The notes: generated by a model not told the origin, from the letters alone. A DNA stretch of 6,586 nt from Chloroflexota bacterium (GCA_025355255.1 JANYAA010000065.1:1-6586); one strand, 5' to 3'; shown: positions 1 through 5,278, counted from the first letter of the stretch. A program made the numbers and translations.

Positions 1-113
1 CCGCCGACGATGCCGAGCACCACCATCATCAGGAGGCCCTCACGGGAGCCCATGATCATGTTGGCCAGGAAGCCGGCGATAGCGCCGACGACGATCCATG
101 CGAGAAAGCCCAT
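1..113 (-). CDS. GlsB/YeaQ/YmgE family stress response membrane protein (partial, C-terminus outside window)
   Basis: The reverse strand from the ATG at 113 reads MGFLAWIVVGAIAGF, then LANMIMGSREGLLMMVVLGIVGG, and runs off the window edge. This is the N-terminal half of the Transgly_assoc (GlsB/YeaQ/YmgE) family: small proteins of about 80-90 residues with three hydrophobic segments and glycine-zipper spacing. Family members sit in the cytoplasmic membrane and are commonly induced by general, osmotic or envelope stress; their biochemical role is unknown. Visible features are a first membrane helix (about residues 3-20), the typical short loop MGSREG, and the start of a second Gly-rich helix. 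A strong Shine-Dalgarno (GGAAGGAG) ends 7 bases before the ATG. It follows the YGGT gene by 36 bases on the same strand, so the two are probably co-transcribed. The family call is by recognition of the motif pattern. Confidence 0.85.
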   Translation of the reverse strand, partial: MGFLAWIVVGAIAGFLANMIMGSREGLLMMVVLGIVG

Positions 114-120
114 GTGTGTG

Positions 121-128
121 CTCCTTCC
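121..128 (-). promoter_or_regulatory. Strong Shine-Dalgarno of the GlsB-family gene
   Basis: The minus strand reads GGAAGGAG, then seven bases, then the ATG at 113. It fixes the start of the partial gene. Its first base is also the last base of the hairpin at 128-144, so folding could affect ribosome access. Confidence 0.75.
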
Positions 129-144
129 GCTGCGCGCCGCAGCG
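128..144 (-). other. Intercistronic perfect hairpin between the YGGT and GlsB-family genes
   Basis: A perfect inverted repeat, CGCTGCG - CGC - CGCAGCG, with 7-bp all-paired arms and a 3-base loop, fills the gap between the YGGT stop codon (150-152) and the next Shine-Dalgarno. No T-tract follows it in the direction of transcription, so it is unlikely to be a simple intrinsic terminator. An mRNA processing or stability stem, or a structure that tunes translation of the downstream gene, is more likely. This role is inference; the repeat is seen directly. Confidence 0.55.
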
Positions 145-149
145 CACGG

Positions 150-557
150 TCAGGCCGGCTCGCGCCGGAAGATGCCGATGGCCCAGAGGACCACGAGCTC
201 TGCAATCGTCCAGCCGACGAAGGCGACGATCGCGGTGATGTCGACGACGGACCCAGCGGCGTGCAGGCTGTCCGTGCGGAGGATCCCGTCAAACGGGCCG
301 ACGAACACCTGGCTGATGCTGAGCACGCCCGACACGAGGCCGTTGGCCTCTCGTGCGTCGAGGAGCAGGAGCACGAAGCGCAGGGCGATGACCAGCTGGA
401 TCAGCCCAAAGACCAAGATCACGATGCGCCGGATGAACTCCTGGCCACTCGGCCCGGTGCTGGCGCGATGACTTGTCTGCGTCTGCACGACGCTCTGGCC
501 AGTGCTGGTAACTGGAGTCTCCGTGGTGACCGTCCGGTCAACCTGGTCAAGTGCCAT
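150..557 (-). CDS. YGGT-family-like integral membrane protein
   Basis: The product has 135 residues. About 42 N-terminal residues are hydrophilic and rich in Thr, Ser and Gln (MALDQVDRTVTTETPVTSTG and onward). A hydrophobic helix follows at about residues 45-67 (RIVILVFGLIQLVIALRFVL). Then come a linker with ISQVFVGPFDGILR, resembling the Pro-containing segment of YGGT proteins, and a second hydrophobic stretch at about 103-129 ending in FRREPA. YGGT proteins are small bacterial membrane proteins of poorly defined function, linked in some bacteria to division or osmotic tolerance. A start at 557 is supported by a purine-rich AGGGAGGC six bases upstream. The GlsB-family gene follows 36 bases downstream. 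A copy of the repeated palindrome lies 116 bases upstream. The family match is moderately divergent, so the precise function is open. Confidence 0.72.
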   Translation of the reverse strand: MALDQVDRTVTTETPVTSTGQSVVQTQTSHRASTGPSGQEFIRRIVILVFGLIQLVIALRFVLLLLDAREANGLVSGVLSISQVFVGPFDGILRTDSLHAAGSVVDITAIVAFVGWTIAELVVLWAIGIFRREPA

Positions 558-563
558 GGATTG

Positions 564-570
564 CCTCCCT
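564..570 (-). promoter_or_regulatory. Shine-Dalgarno of the YGGT-family gene
   Basis: The minus strand reads AGGGAGGC (about 563-570) with about six bases before the ATG at 557. It supports that start over any internal ATG. Confidence 0.7.
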
Positions 571-618
571 TGCGAGATCTGCGTCCGGGGAAGCGGGAGT
601 CTGAATGACCACCGCCGG

Positions 619-648
619 GTTATGCACCGGCCACCGCTGCGATGTGCA
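619..648 (-). promoter_or_regulatory. Candidate promoter for the YGGT-GlsB unit
   Basis: On the minus strand there is TGCACA (643-648; four of six matches to TTGACA), an 18-base spacer, then CATAAC (619-624) preceded by TG at the extended -10 position. Transcription would start near 612, giving a leader of about 55 bases before the ATG at 557. The operator-like palindrome at 674-690 would lie about 26 bases upstream of the -35 element, a position that suits an activator. The match is weak and the call is tentative. The rest of the gap between the YGGT start and the ice-binding-type gene stop (558-650) shows nothing else clear. Confidence 0.3.
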
Positions 649-650
649 GT

Positions 651-1697
651 TCACTCCAACGCCGCGCCAACGTCATGACGGCCCGTCATGGGGGTGCGGC
701 GCGGGCGGCGGCGCCCCGGCGCCTCGCCCATCGCCACAGCCGCGAGCACCAAGAACCCGATTGCGATCAGGAGGACATAGGAGCCGGAGCCGCTGCTAGG
801 CGGCGGAGGTGTGCTTGAGGTTGCCGAGTGGACAAGCGCGCCCTGCGTGGCCGTGGGGGTGGGTCCCGCGGCAACCGGAGCCGCATGGCTGCCAGGCATG
901 CGGCACCCCGGGCCTGTGATGACGTCGTTGAGCATCGTCACGGACCCTTCCCGCGCCAGTGCCCGCCCGGCCAGCGTGACGCTATTGCCAAGCGTGATGG
1001 ATTGTGCCGCCAGGATCGTGCCCACCATGGCCGAACCCGACCCGAGCGATGCAGACCCGGCCACCTGCCAGAAGACGTTGCATCCCTGCGCCCCATTGAC
1101 AAGTTCGACGGCGCTCTCAGGGGCTGTGGACATGTCGGCGGCCGTCTGGAGGATCCACACGGCACCCGGGTTGCCGCCTGCGTCCAAGACCAGGCGTCCG
1201 CTCAGCTCAAGCGGCTGGGTCCCGGCGTCGTACACGCCTGGGGCGAGCGTCGCACCGCCAAGCCCGGCGAAGGTTTCAGTGGAGGCGCGCCCAGCGGCGT
1301 CGTAGTACGCGGCAACCAGGGCCGCTTGGGCGGCGATCGCCGTCTTGTCAGCTCGATACGTTGTGCCGCTGATCGTGCCATCCGGGAAGCCCGCCAACGT
1401 TGGCCACGGATGCACGCCCACGTCGCCGGTGATGGCGGTCGGTCCGCTGTTGCGGACCGGCATACCGGCGAGAACGGCGAATGTCGCCGCCGCGCCCAAA
1501 TCCACTGAGCTTGGGCTCTGTGCCCGCGCAACCGCTGGCGGCATAAGGAGCCCCAGGCTCAGGACCGACGTGATGCAGGCGCAGAGCAGCGTGCCCGTGC
1601 GGCGCCATGAAAGAGCGAGGGTTGCGATGACAGGCTCCAGTTCCGGGAGCGAAGCCTGTGGCCGAGCTGGGGCTGGGCGGAGGCTGCGCTGCCGCAA
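651..1697 (-). CDS. DUF3494 (ice-binding type) protein, secreted and C-terminally membrane-anchored
   Basis: The product has 348 residues. An N-terminal basic region (WRRTG, about 31-35) and hydrophobic core (36-55) end in AVARAQ, a plausible signal-peptidase site near residue 59. Residues about 65-265 match the DUF3494 beta-solenoid pattern: VDLGAAATFAVLAG, NSGPTAITGDVGVHPW, TLAPGVYDAG, NVFWQVAGSASLGSG, GTILAAQSITLG and TLAGRALAREGSVTMLND. Two Cys residues (206, 265) could form a disulfide. A Pro/Thr/Ser-rich linker (266-306) leads to a transmembrane helix (about 307-324) and a basic tail (RRRPRR), which would hold the domain on the outer face of the membrane. Many family members bind ice or alter its crystallisation, but some are only known as adhesin-like surface domains; activity here is not proven. 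The start at 1697 is a TTG with only a weak ribosome site. No ATG or GTG lies between it and the upstream in-frame TGA, and the next ATG would delete most of the signal peptide. Confidence 0.88.
   Translation of the reverse strand: MRQRSLRPAPARPQASLPELEPVIATLALSWRRTGTLLCACITSVLSLGLLMPPAVARAQSPSSVDLGAAATFAVLAGMPVRNSGPTAITGDVGVHPWPTLAGFPDGTISGTTYRADKTAIAAQAALVAAYYDAAGRASTETFAGLGGATLAPGVYDAGTQPLELSGRLVLDAGGNPGAVWILQTAADMSTAPESAVELVNGAQGCNVFWQVAGSASLGSGSAMVGTILAAQSITLGNSVTLAGRALAREGSVTMLNDVITGPGCRMPGSHAAPVAAGPTPTATQGALVHSATSSTPPPPSSGSGSYVLLIAIGFLVLAAVAMGEAPGRRRPRRTPMTGRHDVGAALE
674..690. promoter_or_regulatory. Operator-like palindrome, site 1 (CATGACG-GCC-CGTCATG)
   Basis: A perfect 7-3-7 inverted repeat, and the first of three copies of the pattern CATGAC-R-NNN-Y-GTCATG in the window. 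It falls within the last codons of the ice-binding-type ORF (encoding around PMTGRHD), 116 bases upstream of the YGGT start. A further GT on the left makes an overlapping 8-bp palindrome, GTCATGAC (672-679). A binding site for a dimeric regulator of the YGGT-GlsB unit is inferred from recurrence and position. The cognate regulator is not encoded in this window. Confidence 0.6.
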
Positions 1698-1722
1698 CTG
1701 TCTGTCCGCTGCGCGCCGGTGT

Positions 1723-1739
1723 CATGACGCACCGTCATG
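1723..1739. promoter_or_regulatory. Operator-like palindrome, site 2 (CATGACG-CAC-CGTCATG)
   Basis: A perfect 7-3-7 inverted repeat in the 57-base gap between the VIT stop codon (1755-1757) and the TTG start of the ice-binding-type gene. It is 25 bases upstream of that start. GTCATGAC (1721-1728) overlaps its left arm, as at site 1. The position suggests a regulatory site for the ice-binding-type gene. No convincing -35/-10 pair could be seen beside it, so the gene may also be read through from VIT. Confidence 0.65.
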
Positions 1740-1754
1740 GCCGAGGAGCCGCTT

Positions 1755-2540
1755 CTAGATGCCCGAAGCGCCCAAGAGCGTGCCGACCAGATAGGTCACA
1801 ACGGCGGCGGCCAGCCCAAGGCCAACCTGCCGCAGCCCGGTGCGCACCGGGCTCCTGTGCGTGAACTGGCTCACGCCGAGACCCAGCAGGAACAGCCCCG
1901 CGAGGCTTGCGATCAGGCTCGCCCAGAACGCGATGCCCCCCGACGCGATCAGGTACGGCACCACCGGAACGATGGCCCCAAGGGTGAACGCCATGAACGA
2001 GCCAACAGCGGCGCCCATCGGCGAGCCGATGACGCGCGGGTCAAGGCCAATCTCCTCCCGGACCAGGGTGTCGAGCGCTCGGTCAGGGTCGGCAAAGACG
2101 CGCTCCGCCATCTGGACCGCCTCCTCGCGGTTGAACCCGCGCCCCACGTAGATCCCGATCAGGATCTCGCGCTCCTGGTCCGGGACGGTGGCGATCTGGT
2201 GGCGCTCAAACTCGATCTGGTACTCCAGCAGCTCGCGCTGAGACTTGACCGAGACGTACTCGCCCACGGCCATGCTGAATGCGCCCGCGAGCAGGCCGGC
2301 GATGCCGGCGAGGACAATGACGCCAGGCGCCGGCGCAGCGCCCGCCACGCCCATCACAAGCGCCAGGTTGCTCACCAGGCCGTCGTTGCCGCCGAAGACC
2401 ACAGGCCGCAGGATCCCGGAGGCTCGCGACTCGTGGGGGTTCTGCGGGACGCCTGCCTCGGGGACCCGCCGCGCCCCAATCAGCGCAGACACAGTCGCAA
2501 GCGGGCTGCGGCCCGGTCCGCGGAGTTCGTCGTTGGTCAT
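1755..2540 (-). CDS. VIT1/CCC1 family iron/manganese transporter
   Basis: The product has 261 residues from the ATG at 2540. Family hallmarks are the TM1 motif FGGNDGLVSNLALVMGVAG (about residues 49-67), TM2 ending in AGAFSMAVGEYVSV (about 85-98), and a cytosolic Glu-rich metal-binding segment (RELLEYQIEFERHQ ... QEREI ... REEAVQMAERVF ... REEIGLDPR, about 102-168). Three further membrane helices follow (about 173-195, 197-218 and 234-257). VIT/CCC1 proteins move Fe2+ or Mn2+ out of the cytosol in exchange for protons. In plants and yeast this is into the vacuole; in bacteria export or detoxification is likely. The Gly-Asn-Asp of TM1 and the Ser-Met-x-x-Gly-Glu-Tyr of TM2 are intact, so it is expected to be functional. 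An in-frame ATG at 2552 has no ribosome site, whereas GGGGAG precedes the ATG at 2540. It is divergent from the AI-2E/NRAMP pair across a shared 164-base intergenic region. Confidence 0.9.
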   Translation of the reverse strand: MTNDELRGPGRSPLATVSALIGARRVPEAGVPQNPHESRASGILRPVVFGGNDGLVSNLALVMGVAGAAPAPGVIVLAGIAGLLAGAFSMAVGEYVSVKSQRELLEYQIEFERHQIATVPDQEREILIGIYVGRGFNREEAVQMAERVFADPDRALDTLVREEIGLDPRVIGSPMGAAVGSFMAFTLGAIVPVVPYLIASGGIAFWASLIASLAGLFLLGLGVSQFTHRSPVRTGLRQVGLGLAAAVVTYLVGTLLGASGI

Positions 2541-2544
2541 GGTT

Positions 2545-2550
2545 CTCCCC
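2545..2550 (-). promoter_or_regulatory. Shine-Dalgarno deciding the VIT start
   Basis: The minus strand reads GGGGAG, then AACC, then the ATG at 2540. The alternative ATG at 2552 overlaps this purine run and has no purine-rich site before it. The spacing of four bases is short, so the choice is only favoured, not certain. Confidence 0.5.
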
Positions 2551-2595
2551 ATGCGCGTTCAGCTGCGGCCACGGCTGGACCACCGGACGGGGCGC

Positions 2596-2612
2596 CATGA
2601 CAGTGTGTCATG
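2596..2612. promoter_or_regulatory. Operator-like palindrome, site 3 (CATGACA-GTG-TGTCATG), divergent intergenic region
   Basis: A perfect 7-3-7 inverted repeat with the same CATGAC/GTCATG core as sites 1 and 2. It lies 55 bases upstream of the VIT ATG (minus strand) and 92 bases upstream of the AI-2E ATG (plus strand). The overlapping GTCATGAC is here on the right (2607-2614), so the whole element is in the opposite orientation to sites 1 and 2. It covers the -35 hexamer and most of the spacer of the plus-strand promoter at 2597-2625, which suits a repressor of the AI-2E/NRAMP unit. The same site could also control VIT. Confidence 0.68.
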
Positions 2613-2625
2613 ACACCGCCATAAT
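2597..2625 (+). promoter_or_regulatory. Sigma-70-like promoter of the AI-2E/NRAMP unit
   Basis: ATGACA (2597-2602; five of six to TTGACA), an exact 17-base spacer, and CATAAT (2620-2625; five of six to TATAAT) form the best promoter-like match noticed in the window. The expected start point is near 2632, giving a leader of about 73 bases before the ATG at 2705. The -35 hexamer lies wholly inside the palindrome at 2596-2612. This also argues against translation from the ATG at 2597, which would lie in the -35 box. Confidence 0.58.
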
Positions 2626-2646
2626 CCTCGGCAAGACTCGCGGCGA

Positions 2647-2661
2647 CCCCCCCGCCCCCCC
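2647..2661 (-). other. Paired C7 tracts; minimal G-quadruplex motif on the minus strand
   Basis: Seven C, one G, seven C on the plus strand. On the minus strand this satisfies the pattern GGG-N-GGG-N-GGG-N-GGG with one-base loops. It lies in the AI-2E leader, on the template strand, between the promoter and the start codon. It may act as a fold that affects transcription, or as a slippage-prone homopolymer that alters leader length. The function is inferred; the tracts are seen directly. Confidence 0.45.
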
Positions 2662-2704
2662 GCAGAGGACCACCACGATCACACCACTGACCGCGCGTGA
2701 ACCA

Positions 2705-3883
2705 ATGCCCCGAGCCTTCTACGGGCTCGGAGCCGCCTTCTTCGGCCTCGCCGTGCTTGACCGCGTGCTCGCGGTGGCCGGCATCTTCAGCTCGCTGCTG
2801 GCGACCCTGTTCCTTGCCGCGCTGCTCGCGTTCCTGATCGCGCCGCTCGTGGACCTCCTTGAGCGTCGCCTGCATCTGCACAGGATTGTCGCGGTCACGG
2901 CGGCGTACGGGATGGTGGTCGCGGTGATCGCCCTGACCGTGGCGACGATTGCGCAGGTTGGCGTCCGTGAGGCGTCCGACCTTGTTGGGCGCACGGACCA
3001 GATCACGGCGTCAATCGCGGCCTTGGCGGGGAACCTCCAGCGCACGCTTGGCATCGACCGCTCGCTTGTTGACTTGGCTGCGCTTGTGGAGCGGGCGCAG
3101 CGCGAGACGCTCCCGGCGATCGTGGGGAGCCTTGCCGACCAAACCCAGTTGATCGCCCAGAGCGTGCTGAGCGTCTTCGGGACGCTCTTCATCGTGGTGA
3201 TTCTCTCGGTGTATGCCGCGGCGAACCCTGCACCAATCACTGGCACCCTCCGCCGCGTCGTTCCCAATCGGCACGCGGAAATGCTCACACTCGTGGAGCG
3301 CTCCGTCAGCCAGGCTCTCCGGGGCTTCCTCCGGGCGCAGCTCGCCCTGGTTCTGGTGCAGGCCATCATCACGATTGTCCTGTGTGGCGCGTTTGGCGTG
3401 CCGTATCCGTTCCTGCTCACGGTGAGCACGGGCGTCCTCATGTTCATCCCGTTCTTCGGTCCGCCGCTGGCGCTCCTGCCGGTTGTCTTCGTGGTGCTGG
3501 CGTTCCGGCCGGAGGTGGCGCTCCCCGTGATCGCCGGCCTCGCCATTACGCAGACCGTGCTGGTCAACGCCATCCAGCCGCGCCTGTTGCGCCGGGAAGT
3601 GGGCCTGCACCCCATCCTCGTCATCACGGCGCTGCTCGCGGGCTCCCAGCTTGCGGGCATTTGGGGTGCCATCTTCAGCATCCCCATCTGCGCGGTGATC
3701 ACGCTGCTGGTCCGCTTCTGGATCGACACGCGAGCGGTCAACGAGGTTGAGGGCATCGATCTTGACGAGACCGTTGCGGCCATCCAGGCCGACAACCCGG
3801 AGGTCGAGATCGAGCAGGCCGTCGCGATGGCCGCCGACCAGGCCGAGGCGATGTTTGAGGCTGACACAGCCGGGGCGCCGTGA
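2705..3883 (+). CDS. AI-2E family transporter (PerM/TqsA-like)
   Basis: The product has 392 residues from the ATG at 2705. Hydrophobic helices lie at about residues 4-25, 28-48 and 60-85. A polar extracytoplasmic or cytoplasmic segment follows (about 88-150), then the conserved C-terminal membrane domain with VPYPFLLTVSTGVLMFIPFFG, NAIQPRLLRREVGLHP and LAGSQLAGIWGAIFSIPICAV, all classic for this family. Members export small molecules such as autoinducer-2 or act as Na+/H+ antiporters in haloalkaliphiles; the substrate cannot be told from sequence. The last 46 residues carry 13 Asp/Glu and no Lys/Arg. The open frame extends upstream to an ATG at 2597, but that lies in the promoter. The chosen ATG has only a weak ribosome site. 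An AGAGGA at 2664-2669 has no standard start codon at useful distance. It overlaps the NRAMP gene by one base, which implies translational coupling. Confidence 0.88.
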   Translation: MPRAFYGLGAAFFGLAVLDRVLAVAGIFSSLLATLFLAALLAFLIAPLVDLLERRLHLHRIVAVTAAYGMVVAVIALTVATIAQVGVREASDLVGRTDQITASIAALAGNLQRTLGIDRSLVDLAALVERAQRETLPAIVGSLADQTQLIAQSVLSVFGTLFIVVILSVYAAANPAPITGTLRRVVPNRHAEMLTLVERSVSQALRGFLRAQLALVLVQAIITIVLCGAFGVPYPFLLTVSTGVLMFIPFFGPPLALLPVVFVVLAFRPEVALPVIAGLAITQTVLVNAIQPRLLRREVGLHPILVITALLAGSQLAGIWGAIFSIPICAVITLLVRFWIDTRAVNEVEGIDLDETVAAIQADNPEVEIEQAVAMAADQAEAMFEADTAGAP

Positions 3884-5208
3884 TGGCCGACGAACCCCGG
3901 CTGGATCCACAACGCGCAGCCGATCCGAAGATGGCTGCCATACGCGCGGAGAAGAACCCGCTGAAGCGACTGGGTCGCGCCCTTGGCCCGGGTCTTATCA
4001 CGGGTGCCTCTGACGACGACCCTTCCGGCATTGGCACCTACGCGCAAGCAGGAGCGCAGCACGGCTACGCCACGCTCTGGACCACGCTGGCGATGCTGCC
4101 GATGCAGGTGGCAGTCCAGTACATGTGCGCCAAGATCGGCCTCGTCACCGGCAAGGGGCTGGCCGGTGTGCTCCGCGAGCACTACCCCCGCGCCCTGTAC
4201 CCGGCCGTTGTGGCGCTGGTGATCGCAAACACGCTGAACGCGGGCGCCGATATCGGGGCGATCGCTGCGGCCATCGGCCTGGTGGTGCCTGTTGCGCCCA
4301 TCCTGTTCGTCGTGCCGGTGAGCCTCGGGATCATCGCACTGCAGGTGTTCGGCAGCTATCACCTGATCGACAAGGTCTTCCGGTGGCTGGCCTTGGCCCT
4401 GCTGGCGTACATCGGATCCGCGCTCTTCGCGCGGCCGGACATGCTCGCGGTTCTGGGCGGCACGCTCATTCCCACTATTCGCCTGGACCCCGCCTACCTC
4501 GGCATCCTCGTCGCTCTCTTGGGCACCACCATCTCGCCCTACCTGTTCTTCTGGCAGGCAAGCCAGGAGGTGGAGGAGGAGATCAGCATCGGGCGTCGCC
4601 GTCTTCGGCAGCGGGAGGGCGCCTCGCGGTTTGAGCTTCGCTATGCGCTCTGGGACACGATGGCGGGCATGGTGTTCTCAGAGGTCGTGGCCTACTTCAT
4701 CATCCTGGCCACCGGCGCGACACTGTTCACGTCCGGCCACACTGATATCGCCTCGGCAACCGACGCCGCGCAGGCGCTGCGCCCGCTCGCGGGCGACTGG
4801 TCGGTGCTGCTGTTCGCCATCGGGCTCATCGGCTCCGGAGTGCTGGCGGTCCCCGTCCTCACGGGTTCCGCCGCGTACGGCGTGAGCGAGGCGTTTGGCT
4901 GGCGATCCGGGCTGAGCCGGAGTCCCAAGCGCGCACCTGGGTTTTACGCGGTGATTGTGGCGGCCACCATCGTGGGCATGGCGATCAACTTCTTGGGCAT
5001 CAACCCAATCACCGCACTGGTGCTCAGCGCGGTGCTCAACGGGATTGTTGCGGCGCCGCTGATCGTTCTGGTGCTGCTCGTGTCCAACAGCCACGCCGCG
5101 ATGGGCGTGCGCACAAACGGGCGGCTGCTCAACATCGTGGGCTGGGTGACCGCGAGCGTGATGGGGCTGGCGGCAGTGGGCCTGATCGTGGTGACCGTCC
5201 TGGGCTGA
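3883..5208 (+). CDS. NRAMP (SLC11)-family divalent metal transporter with non-canonical metal site
   Basis: The product has 441 residues with about eleven hydrophobic helices and belongs to the NRAMP/MntH superfamily. Helix 1 reads LGPGLITGASDDDPSGIGTY (residues 34-53), where canonical members have DPGN; here it is D46-P47-S48-G49. Helix 6 reads GTTISPYLFFWQAS (214-227), where canonical members have the Met-Pro-His-Asn motif; here the Met position aligns with Ser218. In characterised NRAMPs the Asp, Asn and Met coordinate Mn2+/Fe2+, and the Met helps exclude Mg2+ and Ca2+. Uptake of a divalent cation driven by protons is the family role, but loss of Asn and Met makes the substrate uncertain. 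The ATG overlaps the preceding stop as TGATG. A GTG at 3880 is possible but adds only one residue. VIT, a likely metal exporter, is divergent from this operon. Confidence 0.88.
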   Translation: MADEPRLDPQRAADPKMAAIRAEKNPLKRLGRALGPGLITGASDDDPSGIGTYAQAGAQHGYATLWTTLAMLPMQVAVQYMCAKIGLVTGKGLAGVLREHYPRALYPAVVALVIANTLNAGADIGAIAAAIGLVVPVAPILFVVPVSLGIIALQVFGSYHLIDKVFRWLALALLAYIGSALFARPDMLAVLGGTLIPTIRLDPAYLGILVALLGTTISPYLFFWQASQEVEEEISIGRRRLRQREGASRFELRYALWDTMAGMVFSEVVAYFIILATGATLFTSGHTDIASATDAAQALRPLAGDWSVLLFAIGLIGSGVLAVPVLTGSAAYGVSEAFGWRSGLSRSPKRAPGFYAVIVAATIVGMAINFLGINPITALVLSAVLNGIVAAPLIVLVLLVSNSHAAMGVRTNGRLLNIVGWVTASVMGLAAVGLIVVTVLG

Positions 5209-5263
5209 GCCGCGGCGTCAGGGGCCGGCCGCCTCCCGATGGCTTTGCGAGTGAACGACTAGT

Positions 5264-5278
5264 ATCCGCTGGGCGGAT
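5264..5278. repeat. Short perfect inverted repeat ATCCGC-TGG-GCGGAT
   Basis: Arms of 6 bp and a 3-base spacer, 45 bases upstream of the lipoprotein start and overlapping the possible -10 hexamer TAGTAT. It could be an operator or a leader hairpin of the lipoprotein gene. It is unrelated in sequence to the three CATGAC palindromes. Confidence 0.35.

Noticed and set aside
2541..2552. Upstream start for VIT at the ATG at 2552
   Set aside because: It has no purine-rich ribosome site. The GGGGAG between the two ATGs favours 2540. The difference is only four residues and remains open.
2597..2704. Upstream start for AI-2E at the ATG at 2597
   Set aside because: That ATG is inside the palindrome and forms part of the -35 box. 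The added 36 residues are Pro/Thr-rich with no family similarity seen, and AI-2E proteins usually begin near the ATG at 2705.
2719..4362. A 547-codon open frame on the minus strand opposite AI-2E and NRAMP
   Set aside because: It is antisense to two clear transporter genes. Its product is Arg/Ser/Thr-rich with no membrane or domain pattern, as expected for a shadow frame in G+C-rich coding DNA.
5209..5260. Possible terminator after the NRAMP gene
   Set aside because: G+C-rich pairings are possible around GGCCGGCC, but no stable stem is followed by a T-tract.
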